NCBI GenBank assembly: GCA_910586925.1
Contig: CAJUKG010000010.1
Coordinates: forward strand, 1-64,000
Reading direction: 5' to 3'
DNA length: 64,000 nucleotides
From: an uncultured Christensenellaceae bacterium
Lineage (GTDB): Bacteria; Bacillota; Clostridia; Christensenellales; Pumilibacteraceae
How positions within the stretch are numbered: position 1 is the stretch's first letter; every line of letters begins with the position of its first letter. Shown one piece after another: positions 1 to 6,970 of the stretch. A program made the position numbers and the translations under genes. The notes beneath the pieces are model-generated. The model did no database searches and was not told the DNA's origin. It saw only the letters and a list, made by a program, of their open reading frames with translations.

Positions 1-55
1 GAGCGCTTGAATGGCATTCAAGAGGTCAGCGGTTCGAACCCGCTTATCTCCACCA
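1..55 (+). tRNA. tRNA-Ala (anticodon GGC), 5' end cut off by the window
   Basis: The anticodon arm CTTGA-ATGGCAT-TCAAG, the T arm AGCGG-TTCGAAC-CCGCT, the 3' acceptor strand TATCTCC, discriminator A and encoded CCA (53-55) are all present. The anticodon GGC reads GCC/GCU (Ala). The D arm and 5' acceptor strand lie upstream of the window. Its last part (37-58) recurs at 576-597. Confidence 0.93.
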
Positions 56-61
56 AAAACA

Positions 62-100
62 GCCTAAAACGAATTCTTTCTATGTGAATTTGTTTTAGGC
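62..100 (+). terminator. Hairpin terminator after tRNA-Ala
   Basis: A 15-bp stem (GCCTAAAAC... pairing with ...GTTTTAGGC, one G-U pair) with a 9-nt loop, followed by TTATTAATT. It lies 6 nt after the tRNA CCA. Confidence 0.75.
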
Positions 101-127
101 TTATTAATTAAAAGGATATATCTATCA

Positions 128-466
128 ATGCGTCTAAATGCCGTAATCGTCAAAGAAAACAAAAGAAGAATTAAAGAAATTTTAAGAACGCGTACTTATT
201 ATTCTTCGGAAGCAAAAGAGAATAACCAAAGCAATGAATTGCGTTTTTATAAAAGCGAATCAGCGGCAAAAACGTGCTATCCGAAGAACATAAATGGCGT
301 AATACATATTGTAATCGATACAGAATGTATGGAGTTTTTCGGCGAAAACAACGTACCTATCTCCGACATGCCGCATTTTTCGGAAACAGACAATGAGTTT
401 ATTTTTACATTTAACAATTATATAAAAGACTTGCATTGTAAAATAACCATAAATAATTCGTTTTAG
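128..466 (+). CDS. Hypothetical protein in the tRNA-flanked interval
   Basis: 112 residues, no family recognised. The N-terminus is basic (a KENKRRIKE stretch at about 9-17), the middle is mixed, and there is no signal peptide or membrane segment. An AAAGGA motif about 11 nt upstream of the ATG could serve as ribosome binding site. It is AT-rich, like the two next genes and unlike the core genes after 3 kb. It is the only gene between the tRNA-Ala end and the second copy of the tRNA 3' end at 576-597, and it has its own terminator at 484-519. It could be accessory cargo or a chance frame; moderate confidence that it is coding. Confidence 0.5.
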   Translation: MRLNAVIVKENKRRIKEILRTRTYYSSEAKENNQSNELRFYKSESAAKTCYPKNINGVIHIVIDTECMEFFGENNVPISDMPHFSETDNEFIFTFNNYIKDLHCKITINNSF

Positions 467-483
467 ATTATTACTTCTTTCCC

Positions 484-519
484 AACGAAAGACGGACGCG
501 TCGGCGTCCGTTTTTCGTT
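484..519 (+). terminator. Terminator of the 128-466 gene
   Basis: AACGAAA...GGACGC-GTCG-GCGTCC-GTTTTTCGTT: a GC-rich 6-bp core inside an A/T-rich outer stem with a T run. The core and its left flank resemble the terminator at 1610-1630. Confidence 0.75.
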
Positions 520-575
520 AGTGACACAAGTTCGGACGCTTGCGCGAAGCGTAAAGGTCGCCGCGACTCCGCAGC

Positions 576-597
576 AACCCGCTTATCCCCACCAAAA
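576..597 (+). repeat. Second copy of the tRNA-Ala 3' end (att-like direct repeat)
   Basis: Twenty-two bases here match positions 37-58 (T-arm 3' half, acceptor strand, CCA and the next three A) with one mismatch (T to C). Just upstream (539-566) a weak anticodon-arm-like hairpin is followed by AGGTC, as in the tRNA. This is either the distal att site of a tRNA-integrated element or a decayed tRNA copy. No integrase is visible. Confidence 0.6.
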
Positions 598-671
598 CAA
601 ACCATGTTTTAGGTTTTTCTTTTGTGGTGTATGTCTAATGCGACGCGTAGCGGCGCACTAGTATTATCAAG

Positions 672-692
672 CACCCGTTACGGTGTTTTTTT
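672..692 (+). terminator. Weak hairpin with T run
   Basis: CACC-cgttac-GGTG followed by seven T. The stem is only 4 bp, so this is a weak candidate. The rest of 598-720 holds no gene or other signal I can support. Confidence 0.35.
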
Positions 693-724
693 ATAAAAAT
701 TATATCATGTAATTATCAAAACAA

Positions 725-753
725 TTGAAACATAAAGAATATTATGTTATAAT
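725..753 (+). promoter_or_regulatory. Promoter of the EEP-family gene
   Basis: TTGAAA (725-730), 17 bp, TATAAT (748-753), 20 nt before the ATG at 774. GGAG lies at about 760-763. Confidence 0.8.
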
Positions 754-773
754 GTTGTTGGAGTTTACAAGGT

Positions 774-1535
774 ATGAAAATTATTAATTGGAATATATCA
801 TATATTGGCGATATAAAGCTTAAAATAGAATTCATAAACTCATTTTTAAGTGACAGCTTTTGTGCGATATTGCAAGAAGTAAAACCTAACAGCTATAATG
901 CTATTAAAGAAATCTTACATAATAAAGCGAATTTTATTTATTCACTTGATTATAGGCAACCATCAAAATTTGATTCGCAAGCAAGAAAACTAGGGGTTCT
1001 GATTCTTACAAGTAAAAATATAAAGATTATAGATGCCGGTGTTGTTACACGGAATATTTTTCCTGACAGGACTGTTTTTGCAACATTACAATACAATTCA
1101 AAAATCTATAAAGTTTTAGGTGTCCACTCTATTACAGGGTGCAGCTATCATAAAGCGAAATCTATACAATATGATTGTCTTGCGGAATTTATTGATTCAT
1201 ACAAACCCGATATTATAGGAATTGATGCCAATGAGCCTGAAATCGATTCAGTTGAAATATCTAAAATGCAGTTTTTTAATAATGGCAATGGCGCACGTTC
1301 ATTTTTTAACACTATTCAATCTATAAATTTAGCTGATTCTTATGTAAATTTTCACAATCTTCAAGATAATAATTGCATTCCAAAATCGCATTTTATAAAA
1401 CAAAAAGGGGCAGTTAGATACGATTTTATCTTTTTAAACAATAATTACAAAATCCAAGAATGTTTATATTTATATGATGAAGCGATAAATGCCGGTAGCG
1501 ATCATGCTTTAATCTATTCTAAAATTGAATGTTAA
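774..1535 (+). CDS. Endonuclease/exonuclease/phosphatase-fold protein
   Basis: 253 residues with the order of motifs typical of the EEP (exonuclease III/DNase I-like) superfamily: an N-terminal IINWN with Asn7, QEV with the metal-binding Glu35, GIDANEP near 150, and C-terminal SDHAL. These would hold a divalent metal and hydrolyse a phosphodiester or phosphoester. The substrate (DNA, RNA, lipid or nucleotide) cannot be told. There is no signal peptide, so it is probably cytosolic. The gene is AT-rich, has its own TTGAAA-17-TATAAT promoter, and sits with the NYN/PIN-like gene next to a tRNA with a duplicated 3' end. That points to accessory DNA and possibly a defence or stress role (inference). 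Confidence 0.8.
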   Translation: MKIINWNISYIGDIKLKIEFINSFLSDSFCAILQEVKPNSYNAIKEILHNKANFIYSLDYRQPSKFDSQARKLGVLILTSKNIKIIDAGVVTRNIFPDRTVFATLQYNSKIYKVLGVHSITGCSYHKAKSIQYDCLAEFIDSYKPDIIGIDANEPEIDSVEISKMQFFNNGNGARSFFNTIQSINLADSYVNFHNLQDNNCIPKSHFIKQKGAVRYDFIFLNNNYKIQECLYLYDEAINAGSDHALIYSKIEC

Positions 1536-1609
1536 TTCCAATAGAAGATAATTAATAATCTAAATCATTAAGATATTCGTTTACGTTACTACTTCTCCGC
1601 CAAACAATC

Positions 1610-1630
1610 GGACGCGGCGGCGTCCTTTTT
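1610..1630 (+). terminator. Terminator of the EEP-family gene
   Basis: GGACGC (1610-1615), loop GGCG, GCGTCC (1620-1625), then five T. The left flank (TTACTACTTCTCC) resembles that of the terminator at 484-519. Confidence 0.7.
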
Positions 1631-1774
1631 GCTTTCAAGAAAAAGAGAACCGCACGCGGCGTAATGTTATATCGACCGAAATGCCAAAAAATGACATTTG
1701 ACTCCGCAAATACGCAAAAAGCCGTTTACTATAACGTCAAGCACAGGCGAAATCACTTATTTATTGATATACGC

Positions 1775-1803
1775 TTGAAAAATGTCGAATTATCTGTTAT
1801 AAT
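1775..1803 (+). promoter_or_regulatory. Promoter of the NYN/PIN-like gene
   Basis: TTGAAA (1775-1780), 17 bp, TATAAT (1798-1803). Its hexamers and spacing are identical to the promoter at 725-753. GGGG lies about 6 nt before the ATG at 1833. Nothing else is recognised between 1631 and 1774. Confidence 0.8.
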
Positions 1804-1832
1804 CAAAGCAACAGACAATTTAGGGGTCGAAT

Positions 1833-2408
1833 ATGGCAATTTATTTGATAGATTACGAGAACACGAAAAACCTTGCGGGAATAAAGAACTTGACCGCCGA
1901 GGATTTTGTCGTAATATTTTACAGTCAGAACGCGAACAGTTTGACATTTGAAATCCACAAAGAAATTGTATCGTCTGCGGCTAAAATCGAATACAAGTGC
2001 GTAGGGGTCGGCGGACAAAACGCGCTTGATTTTCAATTAAGTTCTTATTTGGGATATTTGATCAAATCAACCGAAAATACGCAATGCGATATTTATATCG
2101 TAACAAAAGACAAGGGGTTTTCTTACGTTACTTCGTTTTGGAAATCGGAAAAGAATGTCAACATAAAAATATTATCGACACTATCCAAAACCCCGACAGA
2201 CAACGCCACCGCCCCACCCGACAATGTCGAAACTTTACTGCGCCAACTTCATCTCGAGTTAAAAGAAAACGAAATCGAAGAGATACTTGCAATGCTCGCC
2301 AAATATAAAACAACTCAAACAATCAACGGGTATCTCAATAAATTATTCAAAGACAGCACAAAAGCAGGCACGATATTGAAATTGATAAAGCCTTTTATTA
2401 AAAAGTAA
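1833..2408 (+). CDS. NYN/PIN-like domain protein
   Basis: 191 residues. The N-terminal part resembles a PIN/NYN nuclease fold: LIDYENT (Asp7, Glu9), a second strand DFVVIFYSQNAN, a GQNALDFQLS helix with a central Asp near 67, and YIVTKDKGF with Asp near 94. Such acidic residues normally bind metal for RNA cleavage. The remaining 70 or so residues are charged and helical (ETLLRQLHLELKENEIEEI) and may be a helical accessory domain. It has its own promoter, is AT-rich and lies in an accessory-looking segment. It may be a defence or toxin-like RNase, but the sequence alone does not show that. Confidence 0.65.
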   Translation: MAIYLIDYENTKNLAGIKNLTAEDFVVIFYSQNANSLTFEIHKEIVSSAAKIEYKCVGVGGQNALDFQLSSYLGYLIKSTENTQCDIYIVTKDKGFSYVTSFWKSEKNVNIKILSTLSKTPTDNATAPPDNVETLLRQLHLELKENEIEEILAMLAKYKTTQTINGYLNKLFKDSTKAGTILKLIKPFIKK

Positions 2409-2477
2409 CACTATTTCAAGGTATGACTCCGATTACTCGCAAAAAGCAAAATTTCGTCGATCGGGCAGGAAATAAAT

Positions 2478-2897
2478 ATGACGATACGGATTGCAACAAA
2501 CAGCGACGTCGAAACAATTCTCGCTTACGACAAACATATTTCTGTCGAAGAATTGAAAAACAGCATCGCGCTGTCGAGAATTTACATAGCCGAGGACGAT
2601 TCCGATTTTATCGGGTTGTTGAGATATAATCTGTTTTGGGATAATACGCCGTTTTTGAATTTGCTGTTCATCGCGGAAACTCACCGCAATAAAACATACG
2701 GAAGCACATTGTTGTCGTTCTGGGAAAGCGAGATGCGCAAGCTCGGCTACGCTCGCGTTCTGACCTCTACCCTGTCTACCGAAACCGCGCAGTATTTCTA
2801 TCAAAAAAGAGGCTACAAAAATATAGGCGGGTTTAATCTTTCCGACGAACCGTACGAGATCATATTTCAAAAAGAATTCGACACGTCAAGAAATTGA
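2478..2897 (+). CDS. GNAT family N-acetyltransferase
   Basis: 139 residues with the GNAT layout: an N-terminal IRIATNSDVETI strand-helix, a central strand pair around LLFIAETHRNKTYGSTLL (an acetyl-CoA loop of the Q/R-x-x-G-x-G/A type, here RNKTYGS), and a C-terminal TAQYFYQKRGYKNIGG. It should transfer an acetyl group from acetyl-CoA to an amine; the acceptor is unknown. AGGAA lies about 7 nt before the ATG. It stands alone on the plus strand, 69 bp after the NYN/PIN-like gene, and could be co-transcribed with it. Confidence 0.85.
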   Translation: MTIRIATNSDVETILAYDKHISVEELKNSIALSRIYIAEDDSDFIGLLRYNLFWDNTPFLNLLFIAETHRNKTYGSTLLSFWESEMRKLGYARVLTSTLSTETAQYFYQKRGYKNIGGFNLSDEPYEIIFQKEFDTSRN

Positions 2898-2934
2898 CAG
2901 CACATTCGCAATCGAAAATCATGATCCCGCCCAG

Positions 2935-2956
2935 CCCGACCGTTTTCAGCGTCGGG
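2935..2956 (+). terminator. Possible terminator after the GNAT gene
   Basis: CCCGAC (2935-2940) pairs with GTCGGG (2951-2956) and is followed by CGGATTTGTTTT. The T run is imperfect. Confidence 0.4.
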
Positions 2957-3049
2957 CGGATTTGTTTTGCAATAAAGTATACAAGCGATAAAATATGTGT
3001 CATATATGTTGATTTATCAACAAATTTGCGACGATCGAAATGAAAACGC

Positions 3050-3078
3050 TTGCTTTACCGACGCACGGCATATATACT
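3050..3078 (+). promoter_or_regulatory. Promoter of the ADH-ALDH pair
   Basis: TTGCTT (3050-3055), 17 bp, TATACT (3073-3078). The start codon used is at 3181, giving a leader of about 100 nt. Confidence 0.6.
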
Positions 3079-3180
3079 GTCTATCGGTAACTTAAACGGT
3101 CATTTTTCTTTTTCGTCGCCGACGCATGTTCTGCGGCGAAGATGCGGCGTTTCCTTGACCGATTCTATTTCGGAGCAATC

Positions 3181-4383
3181 ATGAACATTTTCAAAAAAGC
3201 ATACTGTCGGATTTTTCAATTCGTATTCAAAATCGCGATCCCCCTTCTTCCCTATCGCACGCCGAAGATTTTAAGCTCGGTCGAAGATTGTGCAGACACC
3301 GTTTCTTCGCTCGGCATAAAGAAAGTCTTTATCGCGACCGACAGCGGCATTTCGCGGCTGGGGCTTTGCGACGGACTGATCTCGGCACTTTCGTCACGCG
3401 GTATCGAACACTATTTTTACGACGGCACGATGCCGAACCCCACGGTATCCAACGTGGAAGCCGCGCTTCTCGAATACAAAGACAACGGCTGCGACGGGCT
3501 TATCGCCGTCGGCGGCGGGTCCGCCATGGATCTTGCGAAAGCGGTCGGGGCGCGGGTCGCGAAGCCCAAAAAGTCGCTCAATAAAATGGCGGGCATACTA
3601 AAAGTCGGAAAGAAGCTCCCGCCGCTGTTCGCCGTTCCCACTACGGCGGGCACGGGCAGCGAGGCGACGCTCGCCGCCGTAATCACCGACGAGAACACGC
3701 ATCGCAAGTACGCGATCAACGACTTCCCGCTCATACCGCACTATGCCGTGCTCGACTACAAATTCACGCTCGGGCTGCCCCGCAATATCACGGCATACAC
3801 GGGCATGGACGCGCTCACGCACGCAATCGAAGCGTATATCGGTCGTTCGACCACCCGCGGCACACGCCGCAACGCCGTCGAAGCGGTGAAACTCGTCATG
3901 GACAACCTTGTCGCATGCTATGACGAACCGCAAAACGCCGAGGCGCGCAAAAACATGCTGTATGCCGCGCACTATGCGGGCATAGCGTTTTCCAAAAGCT
4001 ACGTCGGGTACGTGCACGCGGTAGCGCACTCGTTGAGCGGCAGATACGGCTTACAGCACGGCATGACCTGCGCGGCACTTCTTCCGATCGTGCTCGACAG
4101 CTACGGCAAAGCGGCACACAAAAAACTCGCAAAACTCGCCCGCGCGTGCTGCGTCGCGACCGAAGCAGATAAAAACGCGGAGGCGGCGAATAAGCTCATC
4201 GCGAAAATCCGCGAAATGAACGACTACTTCGCCATCCCGCGCAGTTTCCCCGAAATAAACGAAGCGGACATTCACGGCATGGCGGCGTTCGCCGACAAAG
4301 AAGGCAATCCGCTCTACCCCGTACCCAAACTGTACGACAGATCCCGACTGACACAAATCTACCGTGAGGTGATGGAAAAATGA
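3181..4383 (+). CDS. Iron-containing alcohol dehydrogenase
   Basis: 400 residues of the Fe-ADH (type III) family. It should interconvert a primary alcohol and its aldehyde with NAD(P). Visible are the dinucleotide-binding GGGSAMD near 111, PTTAGTGSE near 154, and the metal site: Asp and His in TGMDALTHAIEAY near 208-220 plus two His in the HAVAHSLSGRYGLQHG stretch. An upstream in-frame ATG at 3142 exists, but the one at 3181 has CGGAG 8 nt before it and gives a normal N-terminus. The stop overlaps the aldehyde dehydrogenase start (ATGA), so the two are translationally coupled. The real substrate is unknown. Confidence 0.9.
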   Translation: MNIFKKAYCRIFQFVFKIAIPLLPYRTPKILSSVEDCADTVSSLGIKKVFIATDSGISRLGLCDGLISALSSRGIEHYFYDGTMPNPTVSNVEAALLEYKDNGCDGLIAVGGGSAMDLAKAVGARVAKPKKSLNKMAGILKVGKKLPPLFAVPTTAGTGSEATLAAVITDENTHRKYAINDFPLIPHYAVLDYKFTLGLPRNITAYTGMDALTHAIEAYIGRSTTRGTRRNAVEAVKLVMDNLVACYDEPQNAEARKNMLYAAHYAGIAFSKSYVGYVHAVAHSLSGRYGLQHGMTCAALLPIVLDSYGKAAHKKLAKLARACCVATEADKNAEAANKLIAKIREMNDYFAIPRSFPEINEADIHGMAAFADKEGNPLYPVPKLYDRSRLTQIYREVMEK

Positions 4384-5741
4384 TAGAAGAAATCGTATCG
4401 GCGCAACGCGAATACTTCGACGCGGGCAAGACTCTCGACCGCAAAACGCGGCTCGACTATCTCAAAGCACTCAAGCGCGAAATCAAGCTCCGCGAGCCGC
4501 AAATCGCCGCCGCGCTCAAAGCCGACCTCGGGAAATCCCCGTCCGAGTCGTACATGTCCGAGATAGGCATGGTGCTCGAGGATCTGTCCTGCCACATCAA
4601 GCACCTGAAGAAATGGATGAAACCGCGGCGCAGACCGTCGCCGCTCGCGCAGTTCCCGTCCAAAAGCTATATCATGCCGTCGCCTTACGGCAACGTGCTC
4701 ATTATTTCGCCGTGGAATTATCCGTTCCTGCTGTCCATGCAACCGCTCGTCGGCGCGATTGCGGCGGGCAACACCGTGCTTTTGAAACCTTCGCGCGCAT
4801 CGGCGAACACAAGCGCGGCTATGTGCGAACTTCTTAAAGCAGTGTTCCATTCCGAGCTTGTCGCATGCGCATACGGCGACGACGACATTAACGACGAGGT
4901 GCTCCGAACCAAATTCGATTACGTATTTTTCACGGGCGGCAAAGAGGTCGGGCGCAAAGTTTACCAAGCCGCCGCAACAAACCTCACCCCCGTAACGCTC
5001 GAGCTCGGCGGCAAAAGTCCCGCAGTAGCGGACGGCACGGCGAAAGTCAAGCTCGCCGCAAAGCGCATAGTTTTCGGCAAGTTTCTCAACGTCGGACAGA
5101 CTTGCGTCGCGCCCGATTACGTGATAGCGCACCGCTCGATCGCCGACAAACTCGTCGAGCACATTAAACGCTATATTTCCGAGCTGTACCCCGACGCACT
5201 CAAGAATGACGGTTACGGCAAGATCATAAGCGACAGGCATTTTGCCCGCGTAACGTCGCTTATCAAAGGCAACATAGCGATAGGCGGAGGCAGCGACCCG
5301 GAAACACGCAAAATCGAGCCGACGGTCATATACCCCGCTACGCTCGATCATCCCGCCATGCAACAGGAAATTTTCGGTCCCGTGCTTCCCGTACTCACAT
5401 ACGACACGGACGCCGAACTGTTCGACATTATCGGGCACAATCCCACACCGCTCGCGTTCTATCTGTTCACGTCCAAAAAGTCGGCGCAAAAGAAGATCCT
5501 GCCGCGCGTCGCGTTCGGCGGCGGGTGCGTCAACGATACCGTTATACACATTGCTTCCACGCATATTCCGTTCGGCGGCGTCGGGACTTCGGGCATCGGC
5601 AGTTACCACGGCGAAAAGAGCTTCGAAACGTTCTCGCATTTCAAATCTGTACTCGAAAAATCCAACGCCATCGACCTTCCAATACGCTACACGCCGTATA
5701 GCAAAGGAAAAGACAAACTGATAAGATTTTTCATGAAGTAA
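4380..5741 (+). CDS. Aldehyde dehydrogenase family protein
   Basis: 453 residues, in the size range of the short class-3 type aldehyde dehydrogenases. Motifs: PWNYP with Asn113, FFTGG near 184, catalytic base Glu208 in LELGGKSP, nucleophile Cys242 in GQTCVAPDY, and IFGPVLP. It oxidises an aldehyde to the acid with NAD(P); no CoA-binding or alcohol dehydrogenase domain is fused. It overlaps the preceding Fe-ADH by 4 nt, so the pair probably carries one compound between alcohol, aldehyde and acid. The C-terminal NDTVIHIASTHIPFGGVGTSG and the basic tail are as expected for the class. No clear terminator follows before the next promoter. Confidence 0.9.
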   Translation: MIEEIVSAQREYFDAGKTLDRKTRLDYLKALKREIKLREPQIAAALKADLGKSPSESYMSEIGMVLEDLSCHIKHLKKWMKPRRRPSPLAQFPSKSYIMPSPYGNVLIISPWNYPFLLSMQPLVGAIAAGNTVLLKPSRASANTSAAMCELLKAVFHSELVACAYGDDDINDEVLRTKFDYVFFTGGKEVGRKVYQAAATNLTPVTLELGGKSPAVADGTAKVKLAAKRIVFGKFLNVGQTCVAPDYVIAHRSIADKLVEHIKRYISELYPDALKNDGYGKIISDRHFARVTSLIKGNIAIGGGSDPETRKIEPTVIYPATLDHPAMQQEIFGPVLPVLTYDTDAELFDIIGHNPTPLAFYLFTSKKSAQKKILPRVAFGGGCVNDTVIHIASTHIPFGGVGTSGIGSYHGEKSFETFSHFKSVLEKSNAIDLPIRYTPYSKGKDKLIRFFMK

Positions 5742-5752
5742 CGTATTTTCCG

Positions 5753-5781
5753 TTGACACCGCGCGCGAAATGTTGTATAAT
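5753..5781 (+). promoter_or_regulatory. Consensus promoter of the pnuC-like gene
   Basis: TTGACA (5753-5758), 17 bp, TATAAT (5776-5781), a perfect match to the housekeeping consensus. Transcription should begin near 5788, leaving about 138 nt before the coding start. Confidence 0.9.
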
Positions 5782-5787
5782 GCTTTC

Positions 5788-5925
5788 GTGTCAATCGCAA
5801 TATTTACTGCCACCGGGTAGAAAACAAATGCTACGGCATTCGTCACGCACGTTAGGTCTTTGAAGTGCGGGTCGGGTGCCGTTTTTTACGGGCATAAACG
5901 CACAAAAGGAATATCTCGAGATTCG
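5788..5925 (+). promoter_or_regulatory. Structured leader, candidate cis-regulatory RNA of the pnuC-like gene
   Basis: Two nested helices: ACGGCA (5833-5838) with TGCCGT (5877-5882), enclosing CGCAC (5846-5850) with GTGCG (5865-5869). The outer helix runs directly into T5882-5887, so it can act as an intrinsic terminator before the gene. I compared it by eye with TPP, FMN, THF, preQ1, NAD+-II, ZTP and guanidine riboswitch consensus features and found no match. That it binds a ligand is inference. Confidence 0.5.
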
Positions 5926-6663
5926 ATGAAAAACAATCCGTTCAAACTGCTCAATAAATTCGACATTGCGCTGTGGAGCGTTTCCGCCACGGCGATCATA
6001 CTGTCGTTCGTGCTGTGCGCCAGGCGCGATTACCTCACGCTCGTCGCGGCACTCGTCGGCATTTCCGCACTGCTGTTCAACGCGAAAGGTCACGTGCTCG
6101 GTCCGACGCTCATCGTAGTATTCGCGGTGTTTTACGGCATAATTTCGTACTCGCTCGCCTATTACGGCGAAATGATAACCTACCTCGGAATGAGCGCGCC
6201 GTCCGCCATAGCCTGCATAATATCGTGGCTGAAACACCCGCACAACAACGGCGCGCAAGTGGAAGTCGCAACGATAAAACTGCGTGCGGTATTGACAGTC
6301 CTGCTTATCGACTGCGCCGTCACGACGGCGTTCTACTTCATTCTGCGCGCGCTCGGCACGGCTAACCTCGTTGTAAGCACTGTTTCGGTTGCAACGAGCT
6401 TTTTCGCAGTATCGCTGTCGGTACTGCGCAGTCCGCTGTACGCCGTCGGTTACGCGGTAAACGACGTGGTGCTCGTCGTGCTTTGGTCGTTCGCCGTCGC
6501 AACAGATATTTCGTCGCTGCCCATGGTGATATGCTTCTCTATCTTCCTCGTGAACGATACATATACTTTTATAAGTTGGAATCGCATGAAACGCCGTCAA
6601 GCCGCGGACGGCGAGCCGACGATCGCGGTATCCGAGATCTCACGACCGACCGCGAATAATTAG
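5926..6663 (+). CDS. pnuC: PnuC-like nicotinamide riboside (or related vitamin) transporter
   Basis: 245 residues with about seven hydrophobic segments and the PnuC-type ending NDTYTFISWNRMKRRQ, a Tyr/Trp-rich last helix followed by positive charges. PnuC proteins are facilitators for nicotinamide riboside; relatives (PnuT, PnuX) move thiamine or riboflavin, and the sequence does not decide between them. The start at 5926 gives a normal cytosolic N-terminus (MKNNPFKLL). AAAGGA lies 17 nt upstream, rather far. An in-frame ATG at 5860 lies inside the structured leader and is less likely. It stands alone with a consensus promoter and a leader with a possible internal terminator, so it is probably controlled by attenuation. 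Confidence 0.8.
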   Translation: MKNNPFKLLNKFDIALWSVSATAIILSFVLCARRDYLTLVAALVGISALLFNAKGHVLGPTLIVVFAVFYGIISYSLAYYGEMITYLGMSAPSAIACIISWLKHPHNNGAQVEVATIKLRAVLTVLLIDCAVTTAFYFILRALGTANLVVSTVSVATSFFAVSLSVLRSPLYAVGYAVNDVVLVVLWSFAVATDISSLPMVICFSIFLVNDTYTFISWNRMKRRQAADGEPTIAVSEISRPTANN

Positions 6664-6700
6664 GAACTGTAATTTTTTTCGATATATCGCATTAAAACGA

Positions 6701-6729
6701 TTGCATTATGAATGATGTTGTGCTATAAT
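6701..6729 (+). promoter_or_regulatory. Promoter of tRNA-Glu
   Basis: TTGCAT (6701-6706), 17 bp, TATAAT (6724-6729), 21 nt before the tRNA. Confidence 0.8.
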
Positions 6730-6750
6730 AAACAAGCACGACAAATGCAA

Positions 6751-6825
6751 GCCACTATAGTCTAGAGGTTAGGACGTTGGCCTCTCACGCCGAAGACCCG
6801 GGTTCGATTCCCGGTAGTGGTGCCA
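6751..6825 (+). tRNA. tRNA-Glu (anticodon CTC)
   Basis: A 75-nt cloverleaf with acceptor GCCACTA/TAGTGGT (first pair G-U), anticodon arm TTGGC-CTCTCAC-GCCGA, T arm CCGGG-TTCGATT-CCCGG and encoded CCA. The anticodon CTC reads GAG. Confidence 0.95.
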
Positions 6826-6863
6826 CGAAACCGATACGCTTAAATGCGCATCGGTTTTTTCGT
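6826..6863 (+). terminator. Terminator after tRNA-Glu
   Basis: CGAAACCGAT pairs with ATCGGTTTTTTCG around a short AT-rich loop; it contains six T. Confidence 0.8.
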
Positions 6864-6916
6864 GCATTCTATAATATCCTGCCGCGACGTAAGTCGTTTC
6901 GACAATTCTTTCAACA

Positions 6917-6946
6917 CAAAAGGACGCATATATCAACATGCGTCCT
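6917..6946 (-). terminator. Terminator of the tig-clpP-clpX operon
   Basis: AGGACGCAT (6921-6929) pairs with ATGCGTCCT (6938-6946). On the minus strand the hairpin is followed by TTTTG. It lies 24 nt past the clpX stop. Confidence 0.75.
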
Positions 6947-6970
6947 TGTATTTATGAACTTGTGTTTTGA

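Noticed and set aside
1664..1951. A 95-codon plus-strand frame overlapping the NYN/PIN-like gene
   Set aside because: It crosses the promoter and start of that gene in another frame with no ribosome site.
4359..5846. A 495-codon minus-strand frame opposite the aldehyde dehydrogenase gene
   Set aside because: No domain is visible and composition is typical of antisense shadow; the opposite strand encodes a complete aldehyde dehydrogenase.
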